Of a stretch of 64,000 bases of DNA, positions 53,774-62,904 are shown piece by piece (the stretch's first letter is position 1; the number at the start of each line of letters is the position of its first letter). The notes beneath the pieces are model-generated. The model had not been told where the DNA came from. It made no database searches and saw only the letters and a program-made list of their open reading frames with translations. Origin of the DNA: UKL13-3 sp044353855 (GTDB lineage Bacteria > Bacteroidota > Bacteroidia > UKL13-3); the NCBI GenBank assembly GCA_044353855.1, contig JBILBF010000001.1, forward strand, positions 806,001 through 870,000, read 5' to 3'. The translations under genes and the position numbers were made by a program.

Positions 53774-54247
53774 ATGAGAATAGGATTTGGATTTGATGTA
53801 CATCAATTGAGTGAAGGGTATGATTTGTGGTTGGGTGGCGTAAAAATACCTCATCATAAAGGAGCTGTTGGGCATTCTGATGCTGATGTTTTGCTACATG
53901 CTATTTGTGATTCTATCTTAGGAGCAATAGCACTTGGAGATATTGGTAATCATTTTCCAGATACTGATGATGCTTATAAGGGTATTGACAGTAAAAAATT
54001 ATTAAAACACGTTGTAGAATTGGTTGCACAAAAAGGCTATAAGGTTGGAAATATTGATGCAACTTTGTGTCTAGAAAGTCCGAAGATAATGCCATATGTT
54101 GATGAAATGAGAAACAGCATAGCTTCTATTTGTGATGTAAACATTGACGCAGTTTCGGTTAAAGCAACTACCAACGAAAAATTAGGTTATGTAGGAAGTG
54201 AAAATGGAGTAAATGCATATGCTGTTGTTTTAATGATTAAGCTATAA
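53774..54247 (+). CDS. ispF: 2-C-methyl-D-erythritol 2,4-cyclodiphosphate synthase
   Basis: This 157-residue enzyme cyclises CDP-ME-2-phosphate in the MEP isoprenoid pathway. The zinc-binding DVHQL (Asp8, His10) and HSDADVLLHAI, the FPDTDDAYKGIDS segment and GNIDATLCLESPKI are seen. It starts 18 bases after porV and overlaps the convergent murF end by 11 bases. MiaA at 5.7 kb uses dimethylallyl diphosphate made by the same pathway. Confidence 0.96.
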   Translation: MRIGFGFDVHQLSEGYDLWLGGVKIPHHKGAVGHSDADVLLHAICDSILGAIALGDIGNHFPDTDDAYKGIDSKKLLKHVVELVAQKGYKVGNIDATLCLESPKIMPYVDEMRNSIASICDVNIDAVSVKATTNEKLGYVGSENGVNAYAVVLMIKL

Positions 54248-55550
54248 TATCAATAAGCGTTTCTAACTTCATTCCTCTTGATCCTTTTATAAATATGTTT
54301 CTGTTTTCAAGTGCATGATTAGCCAGATAATCTCTGACTTCTACGGTAGTTAAAAATTGTTTCATTGCTCCTTGTTTGTGCTTGCTAAATTCTTCTCCTA
54401 CAAGCCATACTTCATCTATATTTAATTTTAAGCAAAATTCAATCATGTTAGCATGTTCTTGTTCTGCATAAATACCCATTTCAAACATATCACCTATAAT
54501 AGCTATTTTATTAGAAAATGGCATTGCTGCAAAGTTTTTTAATGAAGCTTCTAAGCTACTTGGATTTGCATTATACGCATCGAGATAAAGGGTGTTTTTT
54601 GCTTTTTTAATTACTTGTGATCGGTTGTTGGTTGGTTGGTATTCCTCAATCCCTTTTTGAATGTTATCATCTGATATTAAAAAGTGTTTACCAATACAAA
54701 CGGCTGCCATTATATTATCAAAATTATAGTCTCCACTCAGGTTACTTGTAATCATTTTTTTGCTTTCTATATCTAAATAATTGTATGTAAATGTTATTTC
54801 AGGTCTAAGTTTTTCTGCTTGACCGATGCACATTGCAACTGCATTTTTATTTTCTGCATTAGCAGCATATGTAATTTTTTTATTTAGTCTATTAGCCATT
54901 CTCATTAGCCATTCATCATTTGCGTTTACAAAAGCAGTTCCGTTGTTTTTAAGTAAATAATAATAGAGTTCGCTATTGGATTGAGCTACTCCTTCAATGC
55001 TACCAAATCCTTCAAGGTGATCTTTCCCATTGTTCGTTATTATTCCTTCTGTAGGGCAAGCTATATTGCAAAGTTCAGCATTTTCGCCAATATGATTAGC
55101 TCCCATTTCTATTATGGCAATTTCATGTTGTTGTGTGAGTTGCAACAATGTTAGCGGTAAACCAATGTGATTATTAAAATTTCCTGGTGTTGAATGCACA
55201 TTGTATTGCTGTTTTAAAACACAACTAAGTAGTTCTTTTGTTGTAGTTTTCCCATTCGAACCAACTATAGCAATAATTGGAATTGCTAGTTTTTCTCTAT
55301 GGTATTGAGCTAATTTTTGCAAAGCAATTAAAACATCATCAACCAAAATATACTTGTCGTTTTTCTTATATTTTTCTTCATCTATTACTGCAAATGCAGC
55401 TCCTTTCATTAATGATTCTTCTGCAAAACTATTCGCATTAAAATTTGGGCCTTTTAATGCAAAAAATATTGAGTTGTGCTCAATTTTTCTTGTATCCGTT
55501 GAAACCATTGGATGTTTTACATATAATTGGTATAAGTCTTCAATTGTCAT
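54237..55550 (-). CDS. murF: UDP-N-acetylmuramoyl-tripeptide:D-alanyl-D-alanine ligase
   Basis: This 437-residue Mur ligase adds D-Ala-D-Ala to UDP-MurNAc-tripeptide. The N-terminal domain carries STDTRKIEHNSIFFALKG. The ATP-binding GSNGKTTTKELL is followed by IIEMGANHIGE, the KDHLEGFGS metal region, NRSQVIK, and LDAYNANPSS. It is divergent from the FG-GAP cargo gene and convergent to ispF. MurB is at 32.8 kb. Confidence 0.95.
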   Translation of the reverse strand: MTIEDLYQLYVKHPMVSTDTRKIEHNSIFFALKGPNFNANSFAEESLMKGAAFAVIDEEKYKKNDKYILVDDVLIALQKLAQYHREKLAIPIIAIVGSNGKTTTKELLSCVLKQQYNVHSTPGNFNNHIGLPLTLLQLTQQHEIAIIEMGANHIGENAELCNIACPTEGIITNNGKDHLEGFGSIEGVAQSNSELYYYLLKNNGTAFVNANDEWLMRMANRLNKKITYAANAENKNAVAMCIGQAEKLRPEITFTYNYLDIESKKMITSNLSGDYNFDNIMAAVCIGKHFLISDDNIQKGIEEYQPTNNRSQVIKKAKNTLYLDAYNANPSSLEASLKNFAAMPFSNKIAIIGDMFEMGIYAEQEHANMIEFCLKLNIDEVWLVGEEFSKHKQGAMKQFLTTVEVRDYLANHALENRNIFIKGSRGMKLETLIDIIA

Positions 55551-55622
55551 TTTAAGAAATTATTAAGTGCAATTTGATATTTTTTTAGTTTACTTTTACT
55601 TGTAAAAATTATATATTAACCT

Positions 55623-58001
55623 ATGAAAAGGTTGTTGGTCTTACTATTCATTTTATTGAGCATTTCAACATTTGCTCAAACGTATAAATTTTATTATTCA
55701 AATTCGCCTAAATTTTTAAATAATACGGATACGTTAAAGTTTCCTTTTACAGGAGGTGTTAATGCTCCGCAGTTTTCTAATATCGATTTAAATGGTGATG
55801 GACGAAAAGATGTCTTTGTTTTCGATCGAGTTACAAGCAGAGTATTGTGTTTTATAAATTTACCTTCAGGTATGATTCATGCACCTAAATATGAATCGAA
55901 ATTTCCCTTTATGATGGGTTGGGCCATATTGAGAGATTTTAATAATGATGGAAATGAAGATATTTTTACTGAAATTTCTAATAGAATTGAAGATTTAAAA
56001 GATACAACTCAGTTAATTTTTGGTGGAGCTATAAGAATATTAAAAAATAATACAACATCTGAACTTAAGTCTTTTATTCAGTTAGAAAATATGACATTGG
56101 ATACAGGTAGAAGCGCATTAGGTTTTTCACCACCTTTACCTCCTGAATATGATATATCCCCCAGAGCTATTGGAGTTAGCCAATCAGATATACCGGCTCT
56201 CGATGATGTTGATAATGATGGAGATATTGATATCATAAAATTTTCTTCAACCGAAACAAGTCCTCAGTATATTGAAAACTATAAAATTAATGAGTTTAAT
56301 TATTCTTATCCAAAAGATAGTACTCGTTTTATTTTTAGAGATATGTGTTGGGGAGGAATTCAATATGACGGAGGTGCTGGTTATAATAAATTTAATATTC
56401 ATTATGGAAGAGCAGATTTAGCAAATTGTGATTATCGTTTTTATGGTAAAAAGCAATTGAAACACTCAGGAAGTACAAGTTTGATGTTAGATATTGATGG
56501 AGATGGTATTAAAGACTATGTATATGGTGATGTATCATTTAATAATTTAATTTGGTTGAAAAATGGAAGAGGTATTAATCCTTTAGGGTATGACAGTATC
56601 GTTAGTCAAGACAGTATTTTTCCTCCTAACACAACTAGGTTTAACTTTATTAATTTCCCAGCTGCATTTTATGTAAATATTGATTTTGACAATGAAAATG
56701 AATTGCTTGTTACAACCAATAATACTATTGGCGTAAAAAACACAAATAATGTTTGGGTTTATGATAATAATGGAACAAACGATAAACCTGTTTTTAGCTA
56801 TTCAGGAAATAATTTTTTTATGTTTGACCAAACTATTGATTTGGGATCAAGAACAGTACCTATCATAATTGATATAAATAACGATACAAAAAAAGATCTA
56901 ATCGTAGCTACTAGTGGGAATTATGAAACCAGTAAAAATATTAAAGACCAATTAGTATATTATAAAAATGTAGGTTCTAATACCAGCCCAGTATATTTAT
57001 TAGAAGATAGTAATTTGTTCCAACTCACCAATGATACCCCTATTTTAGAGATGCACCCTACTTTTGGTGATTTAACAGGAGATGGAAAACAAGATATGGT
57101 TATTGGAAATTCAAATGGTGAAATTCAATATTTTATTAATAATGGTATTGGAAGTAATATTAGTTTTCAATTGCAAACCAGGTCGCTTGGAGGCATAGAT
57201 GTAGGAAATAATTCTGCTCCTCAGCTTTTTGATTTAAATAAAGATGGAAAACTTGATTTACTTGTCGGCAATAAAGGAGGAATTATTAAATATTATAAAA
57301 ATATAGGCACATTAAATATTCCATTATTTTCAAATAATCCAACAATTGATACTTTTGGTGGAATTGTTACCCGTATTAAATATAGAATAGGAGGAGGGTA
57401 TGAACAAATTGAGCAATTTGGTTATGCAGTTCCTTTTGCAACAGATTTAGATAATAATCCGAGTACAATTGAATTATTAGTTGGTACAAATAGTGGACAG
57501 GTTTGGTTATATTCTAACATTACAGATATACAAGGGTCTGTATTTACTAAAACAGATACTCTTTTTGCTTTTTCAGAACAGTCAGATGCTAAAGCACTTC
57601 GGTTTGGTTATCGCTCAGTACCTTTTGCAGCAAAATTAGATAACGATGACAAAATGGACATTTTAATTGGTAATCTTGGAGGAGGACTTAATTTTTATGC
57701 TTCAATTCCAACTGTTTCTGATTCAGTTTGGAATTCTGTAACAAACGAGTTACATATTCAAAAAATAACTGTTTTCCCAAATCCAGCTCAACATGAATTG
57801 AGTTTTGAAACGTATCAATTAAGAGAAGATATGGAATATCAAATTGTAAATATTCTGGGCAAAGTTTTGCTTAAAGGTAAAGTAAATCATTTTTACGCTA
57901 ATCATACTATTCAAACTTCAGTATTAACAGAAGGAATATACTTTTTAAAGCTAAATGGTGTTAATCAATCGTTCATTTCTCGTTTTTTAATCAAACGATA
58001 A
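55623..58001 (+). CDS. Large FG-GAP/VCBS-repeat protein with T9SS type A sorting domain
   Basis: This 792-residue protein has a signal peptide ending at STFAQ. It holds at least seven calcium-binding FG-GAP/VCBS-type loops, such as DLNGDGRKDVFVFD, DFNNDGNEDIF, DVDNDGDIDIIKF, DIDGDGIKDYVYG, DINNDTKKDLIVA, DLTGDGKQDMVIG and DLNKDGKLDLLVG. These would form a beta-propeller-like body. The last ~80 residues (VFPNPAQHELSFETYQ to RFLIKR) are a type A T9SS sorting domain. It should be surface-exposed, perhaps an adhesin or lectin-like protein; no enzyme motif is seen. It stands alone, 72 bases from divergent murF. Confidence 0.88.
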   Translation: MKRLLVLLFILLSISTFAQTYKFYYSNSPKFLNNTDTLKFPFTGGVNAPQFSNIDLNGDGRKDVFVFDRVTSRVLCFINLPSGMIHAPKYESKFPFMMGWAILRDFNNDGNEDIFTEISNRIEDLKDTTQLIFGGAIRILKNNTTSELKSFIQLENMTLDTGRSALGFSPPLPPEYDISPRAIGVSQSDIPALDDVDNDGDIDIIKFSSTETSPQYIENYKINEFNYSYPKDSTRFIFRDMCWGGIQYDGGAGYNKFNIHYGRADLANCDYRFYGKKQLKHSGSTSLMLDIDGDGIKDYVYGDVSFNNLIWLKNGRGINPLGYDSIVSQDSIFPPNTTRFNFINFPAAFYVNIDFDNENELLVTTNNTIGVKNTNNVWVYDNNGTNDKPVFSYSGNNFFMFDQTIDLGSRTVPIIIDINNDTKKDLIVATSGNYETSKNIKDQLVYYKNVGSNTSPVYLLEDSNLFQLTNDTPILEMHPTFGDLTGDGKQDMVIGNSNGEIQYFINNGIGSNISFQLQTRSLGGIDVGNNSAPQLFDLNKDGKLDLLVGNKGGIIKYYKNIGTLNIPLFSNNPTIDTFGGIVTRIKYRIGGGYEQIEQFGYAVPFATDLDNNPSTIELLVGTNSGQVWLYSNITDIQGSVFTKTDTLFAFSEQSDAKALRFGYRSVPFAAKLDNDDKMDILIGNLGGGLNFYASIPTVSDSVWNSVTNELHIQKITVFPNPAQHELSFETYQLREDMEYQIVNILGKVLLKGKVNHFYANHTIQTSVLTEGIYFLKLNGVNQSFISRFLIKR

Positions 58002-58003
58002 TG

Positions 58004-58864
58004 TTATTTTGATTTAGTTGTTTTTTCAATGCGTAATCGTAAAGATTTTAAATCTTTAGCTTCACATTTACATTTTTCTATACTTGACGAACTAAAGTGC
58101 ATTACATCACTATTGGCAGCCGATATGTATATTTTATCACAAAATTTTTCATTAAAAACAGAATAAACATAAGCTATATCTGAATTTTGAGATAAAATAG
58201 CTTTATATATTTCTTCTCTTTCTACCTCTTCAACTTCATTACCATATATAAAGCTAGCATCTTCTTTACCTTTCATTATTAACATTCTTTCTTCCACTAA
58301 AAGCTTTTTATTTCCTAATAGTGAAATATCACTAGGGTAATTGTTCATCATGTATGGAGCTGAAATTTCTTTATCTCCTTTTGCTACAACTGCATAATTG
58401 AAAAAATTGTTGAGTATTTGTACGCCTCGTATTAACTCAGGATACCAATCATTTGTATCAATAATATTACTACAATAAGCATTAGCAATTATTTCGTCTA
58501 TTTTAGAACGTTTTTTAAATTTTTTTGTAATGAGTAATCCATTAAAATCATCTTCTGAAGAACCCAATTTAACTTTAGTTTTATTTGATTTTTTACTTTT
58601 AGCAAATGTTAAAAAACTGAATTCTGGCTTGTTGTATGACTTTATAGCTGTATCATATACAAATACAAATCCACTGTTAAAAGTCCAATAGGTTTCTACT
58701 GCTTTTTTTATTGAAGCGTTATAAGCACTATCTGCAAAAAGTACTACAACAAGTCGAGTATCTTTAAACTTTTCTATTTCAGCCTTTTTTACAAAACCGA
58801 ACTGGGCAGTTGTGGTTTTAATTCCAATAATTAAAACAACAATAATGTTTAAGAAAATTTTCAT
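58004..58864 (-). CDS. Secreted/periplasmic protein of unknown function
   Basis: This 286-residue protein has a signal peptide (hydrophobic stretch, cleavage near TTTAQ). The mature part begins with TRLVVVLFADSAYN and continues with helix and strand segments (VETYWTFNSGFVFVYD, LITKKFKKRSKIDEII). A cysteine-rich end (Cys pair in EKCKCEAKDLK) follows, and the tail is lysine-rich. I recognise no family. It lies between the ECF sigma gene (100 bases) and convergent cargo gene (two bases from its stop), so a link to the sigma factor is possible but unproven. Confidence 0.7.
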   Translation of the reverse strand: MKIFLNIIVVLIIGIKTTTAQFGFVKKAEIEKFKDTRLVVVLFADSAYNASIKKAVETYWTFNSGFVFVYDTAIKSYNKPEFSFLTFAKSKKSNKTKVKLGSSEDDFNGLLITKKFKKRSKIDEIIANAYCSNIIDTNDWYPELIRGVQILNNFFNYAVVAKGDKEISAPYMMNNYPSDISLLGNKKLLVEERMLIMKGKEDASFIYGNEVEEVEREEIYKAILSQNSDIAYVYSVFNEKFCDKIYISAANSDVMHFSSSSIEKCKCEAKDLKSLRLRIEKTTKSK

Positions 58865-58913
58865 TTTATATGTTTATTTAAATCAAAGTAACAGTATTCA
58901 AACCATACTTCAT

Positions 58914-58943
58914 AAAAAAAGCTAAACAAACTGTTTAGCTTTT
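58914..58943 (-). terminator. Terminator of the ECF sigma gene
   Basis: GCTAAAC/GTTTAGC seven-base stem with five-base loop, then a run of seven T on the minus strand, 20 bases after the stop codon. Confidence 0.75.
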
Positions 58944-58963
58944 AGGGTTTTAATCAATTATTT

Positions 58964-59500
58964 TTAATTATTTAGAGCATTGTTTAGACCATAAGCATAT
59001 CCATAATTATTTAAAGCTTCACGTAATTGTCTTTTAGCTACAAAAATTCTAGTCTTTACTGTTCCAATTGGAATGTGTAAAATTTCAGCAATTTCATGAT
59101 ATTTAAATCCACTATGGTTCATTGTAAAGGGTTTTTTTAAGCTTTGAGGAAGCTTTTCTATCGCACCTTCGATATCTTTTAGTATAAAATTTTGTTCTCC
59201 TTGGTTACGCTCTGTAGGTGATATTGAATCTAAATAGTAATCATTATCAGTTTGATCTATAAAAGTATTCCGTTTTATCATTCTACGGTAATTATTGATA
59301 AATGTGTTCTTCATTATGGTATAAAGCCACCCTTTTAAGTTCGTTCCTTCTGTAAATTTATCTTGATACATTATAGCTTTTAGCATAGTGTCCTGCATGA
59401 GATCATTCGTGTCTTCTACATTTCGTGTAAGTTGATATGCATAACTTCTCATAGTTTGCGACTCTTTTTGCACTACTTTTTTGAATTCTATACTTGTCAT
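58964..59500 (-). CDS. ECF-type sigma-70 factor
   Basis: This 178-residue sigma factor has region 2 (RSYAYQLTRNVEDTNDLMQDT, GWLYTIMKNTFINNYRR) and region 4 (KYHEIAEILHIPIGTVKTRIF). The DLMQDT core-binding helix is typical. It is close in form to Bacteroidota ECF factors that include SigP, which controls T9SS genes in Porphyromonas, but I cannot tell from sequence whether it is SigP. No anti-sigma gene is adjacent. It has its own promoter and terminator. Confidence 0.93.
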   Translation of the reverse strand: MTSIEFKKVVQKESQTMRSYAYQLTRNVEDTNDLMQDTMLKAIMYQDKFTEGTNLKGWLYTIMKNTFINNYRRMIKRNTFIDQTDNDYYLDSISPTERNQGEQNFILKDIEGAIEKLPQSLKKPFTMNHSGFKYHEIAEILHIPIGTVKTRIFVAKRQLREALNNYGYAYGLNNALNN

Positions 59501-59538
59501 ACTGATATATTGTTTAATATAAATTGAAATAACTTAAA

Positions 59539-59571
59539 CAAATGTATGTTTTCTTTTATATGTTTTCCAAA
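59539..59571 (-). promoter_or_regulatory. Promoter of the ECF sigma gene
   Basis: TTTG at 59568-59571, a 21-base spacer, then TACATTTG at 59539-59546. Both elements match the housekeeping consensus; the -7 ends 38 bases before the ATG. Confidence 0.65.
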
Positions 59572-59792
59572 TTATATTTTAAATGTCTGTTAATTGATTG
59601 AAAAAAAGTATAAATATATGAAAATCAATTTTAAAAAGACAAATTTAACTTTAAAAAATAGTATATATTTAAAAAAATGAAGTTAAATTTCCTATTTCAA
59701 ATCACCTTATAAGTTCTTATTTGTGTTTAATTAAAACAATTTAAACATAAACAAGTTAATATTATCAAAAAATACATGAAATTTGATGGGTA
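59572..59792. other. AT-rich spacer between divergent sigma and queD genes
   Basis: More than 80 percent A+T. No gene, no strong hairpin. With the promoters on each side it is the divergent control region of 345 bases. Confidence 0.5.
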
Positions 59793-59812
59793 TTTGTTGT
59801 AATTACAATCAT

Positions 59813-59820
59813 TACATTTG
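59813..59820 (+). promoter_or_regulatory. -7 promoter element of queD-folE
   Basis: TACATTTG matches TAnnTTTG and ends 25 bases before the queD ATG. A TTG at 59794-59796 is 16 bases upstream, slightly close. Confidence 0.5.
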
Positions 59821-59845
59821 ATTTTTTGGATGATAATTAATAAGA

Positions 59846-60256
59846 ATGGAAATTTCAGTATCGCGTAAAAGTCATTTTAATGCAGCTCATCGTTTACATG
59901 TAGCAAGTTGGAGTGATGAAAAAAATAGAGTTGTATTTGGATCTTGTAATAATCCTAATTATCATGGACATAATTATGATTTAATTGTAACTGTGATAGG
60001 TGAGTTAGACCAAGAAACTGGATATTTGATAGACACCAAAATATTAAAAGATATTATTAAAGAGGAGATTGAAGATCGTTTCGATCACAAAAATTTAAAC
60101 TTAGATACAGAAGAATTTATAAACCTAAATCCAACAGCAGAAAACATAGCCATTGTGATTTGGAAATTGATTAATAAAAGATTAGATAATCAGTTAAAAT
60201 TGAATATTAAATTATATGAAACAGAAAGAAACTTTGTTGAGTACAGCGGAAAATAA
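59846..60256 (+). CDS. queD: 6-carboxytetrahydropterin/6-pyruvoyltetrahydropterin synthase
   Basis: This 136-residue T-fold enzyme converts dihydroneopterin triphosphate to a pterin on the way to queuosine. Zinc ligands are in HFNAAHRL and in YHGHNYDL. The catalytic Cys lies in FGSCNNPN just before HGHN, and FDHKNLN follows. The C-terminal Glu in LYETERNFVEY is typical. It is followed by folE, which makes its substrate, so the two form a functional pair. Confidence 0.92.
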   Translation: MEISVSRKSHFNAAHRLHVASWSDEKNRVVFGSCNNPNYHGHNYDLIVTVIGELDQETGYLIDTKILKDIIKEEIEDRFDHKNLNLDTEEFINLNPTAENIAIVIWKLINKRLDNQLKLNIKLYETERNFVEYSGK

Positions 60257-60272
60257 TAAATTACACGAAGAA

Positions 60273-60911
60273 ATGGGCGAAGGTCATGAATCTTATTCAT
60301 TAGAAACCCCTCTAAGAGACGATGCGTTTGAATTGGATGACGATATTAAAATAGAACTGATTGAAAAGCATTTTAAAGAAATTATGCTCATATTAGGTTT
60401 GGATATGACGGATGATAGCTTAAAAGGAACTCCTCACAGAGTTGCTAAAATGTATGTTCAAGAAATTTTTTCAGGCTTGAATCCTCAAAATGCACCTGAG
60501 GCAAAATTATTTGAAAATAAATACCAATACAAAAATATGTTGGTAGAAAAGCAAATTAGTTTCCACAGCACATGCGAACATCATTTTGTGCCTATTATTG
60601 GTAAAGCTCATATAGCTTATATTCCCAATGGAAGAGTCGTTGGTTTATCCAAATTAAATCGGATTGTAACTTATTTTGCACAACGTCCACAAGTGCAAGA
60701 ACGAATGACAATTCAGATAGTGAATATGCTGAAAGAAGTATTGCATACAGAAGATGTTGCAGTAGTAATTGAAGCAGATCATTTGTGTGTTGCATCACGT
60801 GGTGTAAAAGACGTAACGAGCAATACCATTACATCTGAGTATTCTGGTAAGTTTTTAAACGCTTCTACAAGAGATGAGTTTTTAAAATATCTATCGATGA
60901 ATAATATGTAA
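60273..60911 (+). CDS. folE: GTP cyclohydrolase I
   Basis: FolE turns GTP into dihydroneopterin triphosphate, the substrate of QueD and the start of folate synthesis. The zinc site STCEHHFVPIIGKAH, the GTP region LSKLNRIVTYFAQRPQVQERMT and CVASRGV are all present. I start at ATG 60273 (MGEGHESYS), 16 bases after queD. An upstream ATG at 60216 would give 231 residues but overlaps queD by 41 bases and adds MKQKETLLSTAENNK, which does not look like the usual family start. Confidence 0.93.
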   Translation: MGEGHESYSLETPLRDDAFELDDDIKIELIEKHFKEIMLILGLDMTDDSLKGTPHRVAKMYVQEIFSGLNPQNAPEAKLFENKYQYKNMLVEKQISFHSTCEHHFVPIIGKAHIAYIPNGRVVGLSKLNRIVTYFAQRPQVQERMTIQIVNMLKEVLHTEDVAVVIEADHLCVASRGVKDVTSNTITSEYSGKFLNASTRDEFLKYLSMNNM

Positions 60912-60925
60912 TTTAAAAAAAATAA

Positions 60926-60955
60926 AAAAAAAGGCCTTTTCCAAAGGTTTTTTTT
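60926..60955. terminator. Bidirectional terminator of folE and the exonuclease gene
   Basis: CCTTT/AAAGG stem with a three-base loop, extended by two G-T pairs and A/T pairs, then T-run. It overlaps the last bases of the convergent exonuclease gene. Confidence 0.65.
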
Positions 60956-62333
60956 ATGTTCCAATATTCTCAAATTTCACAATTTTTGCTGAGTATGTGT
61001 GGTATTCAAATTGTAACAATTCTTTGATATAAAAGCTCTCCTTATAAGCTGTAATCATTGATTTAACTAAACTAATATCTGCTATTTGCTGGTCAATTGG
61101 CACATACCCCATACCATAAAATTTTCCATTTTCGATTAAGATACAGCTTATCTCATCGGCATATCGTCCTTTATCTATAATTGCATAACTTTCGTATTGT
61201 GTAATAGAGGAAATAGCTTTTGTTATGCGTTTATTATAATCGATTGCATTTTCTTTTTGTTCGCAAGGGCCGTTGCAGCATAATGATTTAAAACTTATGT
61301 TTTGTAAATTAAGCGTGTTAGTTACACATAATCTTGGACATAATGTATAGGCAGTAATAATTTCTTGGAGTGCAGTTTCTGCATCAATTTGTGTTTTATA
61401 TGTTTGTAGTGGAACGATGTTTTTACGCACTTTATCAATAGCCAACCTTACATAGTCATTTCTGTCTTGGTAATCATATATTCCAAAAGCAAATTCTGCT
61501 TTTTTAGAAACTCGATTGCCTATTGGTTTGTATTTTTTTAATTCTATAAATTCTAAAATAGAGGCTATTAATTCTGTACTACATTCGATAGTAGAAATTT
61601 GACAAACACTGTTTAGTAATTCCTGTTTTTGTTTATTTGTTTTATTTCCTGTAAAGTGAGAGGTTACCTGTTTTTTTATGTTTTTGGCTTTACCAATAAA
61701 CACTACTTGTTTCTCGTTATTATAAAAGTAATAAACACCTATTTGTTGTGTGAGCTTTTCAAGTTGCTCTTGAGGTAAATTGGGCGGTAATGTATATTTT
61801 TTTGTTACAGGTTTTAAAAATCCGTTTATCACAGAACCATCATCGGTAGCTAATATTTTTTCAAATAGTTTTACCGTTGCTAGCGCATCACCACTGGCTC
61901 TATGTCTATCACTTATGGGTATATTAAGGCTTGTGCAAATGTTGCCCAAACTATATGATTTGTAACCTGGAAAAATTTTTCGACTCAAACGGACCGTACA
62001 CAATTTTTTTGCAGGTAGTGTATAGCCACATTGCAGTAATTGGTAATGAATAAAGGAGTAGTCAAAATTGACATTGTGTGCAACAAAAACAGAGTCTTTC
62101 AATAAATTGAATATTTGTTCAGCAACATCTTCAAATTTAGGTGCTCGGCTTACCATTTCGTTGGTTATTCCTGTATAGCTTTCCAAAAATGGGGGTATTG
62201 TAACCAATGGATTAATGAGTGTTGAGAACTCTTTTACAATACATTGCCCATCGTGCACATAAATGGCAATTTCAGTTATGCCGTTTGTTGCGGCTTGCCC
62301 ACCTGTGGTCTCTATATCAACTATGGCATACAT
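60954..62333 (-). CDS. DEDDh exonuclease fused to a GIY-YIG (UvrC/Cho-type) domain
   Basis: This protein of about 459 residues has an N-terminal DnaQ-like 3'-5' exonuclease (about 1-165: YAIVDIETTGG, HNVNFDYSFI, HRASGDALATVKLF). A GIY-YIG nuclease domain follows (about 190-275: YYFYNNEKQVVFIGKAKNIKKQ). The C-terminal UvrC-like region has a cysteine group in LCCNGPCEQ. Such fusions occur in Actinobacteria and Bacteroidota and are thought to act in DNA repair. I use the ATG at 62333 (MYAIVDIET); an upstream TTG at 62354 would add seven residues. It is followed upstream by the DUF1905 gene, 27 bases away. Confidence 0.9.
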   Translation of the reverse strand: MYAIVDIETTGGQAATNGITEIAIYVHDGQCIVKEFSTLINPLVTIPPFLESYTGITNEMVSRAPKFEDVAEQIFNLLKDSVFVAHNVNFDYSFIHYQLLQCGYTLPAKKLCTVRLSRKIFPGYKSYSLGNICTSLNIPISDRHRASGDALATVKLFEKILATDDGSVINGFLKPVTKKYTLPPNLPQEQLEKLTQQIGVYYFYNNEKQVVFIGKAKNIKKQVTSHFTGNKTNKQKQELLNSVCQISTIECSTELIASILEFIELKKYKPIGNRVSKKAEFAFGIYDYQDRNDYVRLAIDKVRKNIVPLQTYKTQIDAETALQEIITAYTLCPRLCVTNTLNLQNISFKSLCCNGPCEQKENAIDYNKRITKAISSITQYESYAIIDKGRYADEISCILIENGKFYGMGYVPIDQQIADISLVKSMITAYKESFYIKELLQFEYHTYSAKIVKFENIGT

Positions 62334-62359
62334 ATTTTTTGCTATAATAACCAAGGTTG

Positions 62360-62875
62360 TTAATGTGAATTTTTCATATCAAAGTTGAGCTGCTTATAAT
62401 CTATACTACTTTTATTATTTTTAAGGTACTCAAGTATTACAATTCCATTCCGAATTCGCAAATCAGTGGATTTGGGTTTACCAATACTGTACAATACTGT
62501 TGGTTGTTTGCCAGCAGTAAGTTGGTGAAAAAGATAATTACCTACTTTATATTGAAACAAGAGCTCTTTAAACTCTTCGCGAATAGGTAAGCCGAATTCA
62601 CTTTCATCTTTTTGCAGGTGTACTTCTATTTCATCAGCGCTATTTAGCTCAAGCTTATCACGAAACTTTTTATTTATGTTTATAAAATAATTGCTAACTC
62701 CCAGAGGCATTAATACTGACTGAAAGATATCCGTTTTATTTATGGCACAAATAATTCTTCTGTTATTTCCAGTTACAAATGGATTGGCTATTTTTTGTGG
62801 TACAGCAACATGAAAATGGCACAAATTATTATTGAATCTGCTAAGTAAAGCTTTATAATTATTTCTTACTTCCAA
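62360..62875 (-). CDS. DUF1905-domain protein
   Basis: This 171-residue protein has a beta-barrel-like domain in residues ~18-110 with RRIICAINKTDIFQSVLMPLG and INKKFRDKLELNSADEIEVHLQKDESEFGLP. This fits the AbrB-like DUF1905 family. The C-terminal helical part (EEFKELLFQYKVGNYLFHQL) resembles a YdeI-type helical domain. The function is unknown. It lies between guaB and the exonuclease on the same strand. Confidence 0.75.
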   Translation of the reverse strand: MEVRNNYKALLSRFNNNLCHFHVAVPQKIANPFVTGNNRRIICAINKTDIFQSVLMPLGVSNYFININKKFRDKLELNSADEIEVHLQKDESEFGLPIREEFKELLFQYKVGNYLFHQLTAGKQPTVLYSIGKPKSTDLRIRNGIVILEYLKNNKSSIDYKQLNFDMKNSH

Positions 62876-62904
62876 TACGATGGCAATTTATAGAATTCGT
62901 TAAT

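Noticed and set aside
60216..60272. Longer folE start overlapping queD by 41 bases
   Set aside because: The extra N-terminus does not resemble the family, and a clean ATG follows queD by 16 bases.
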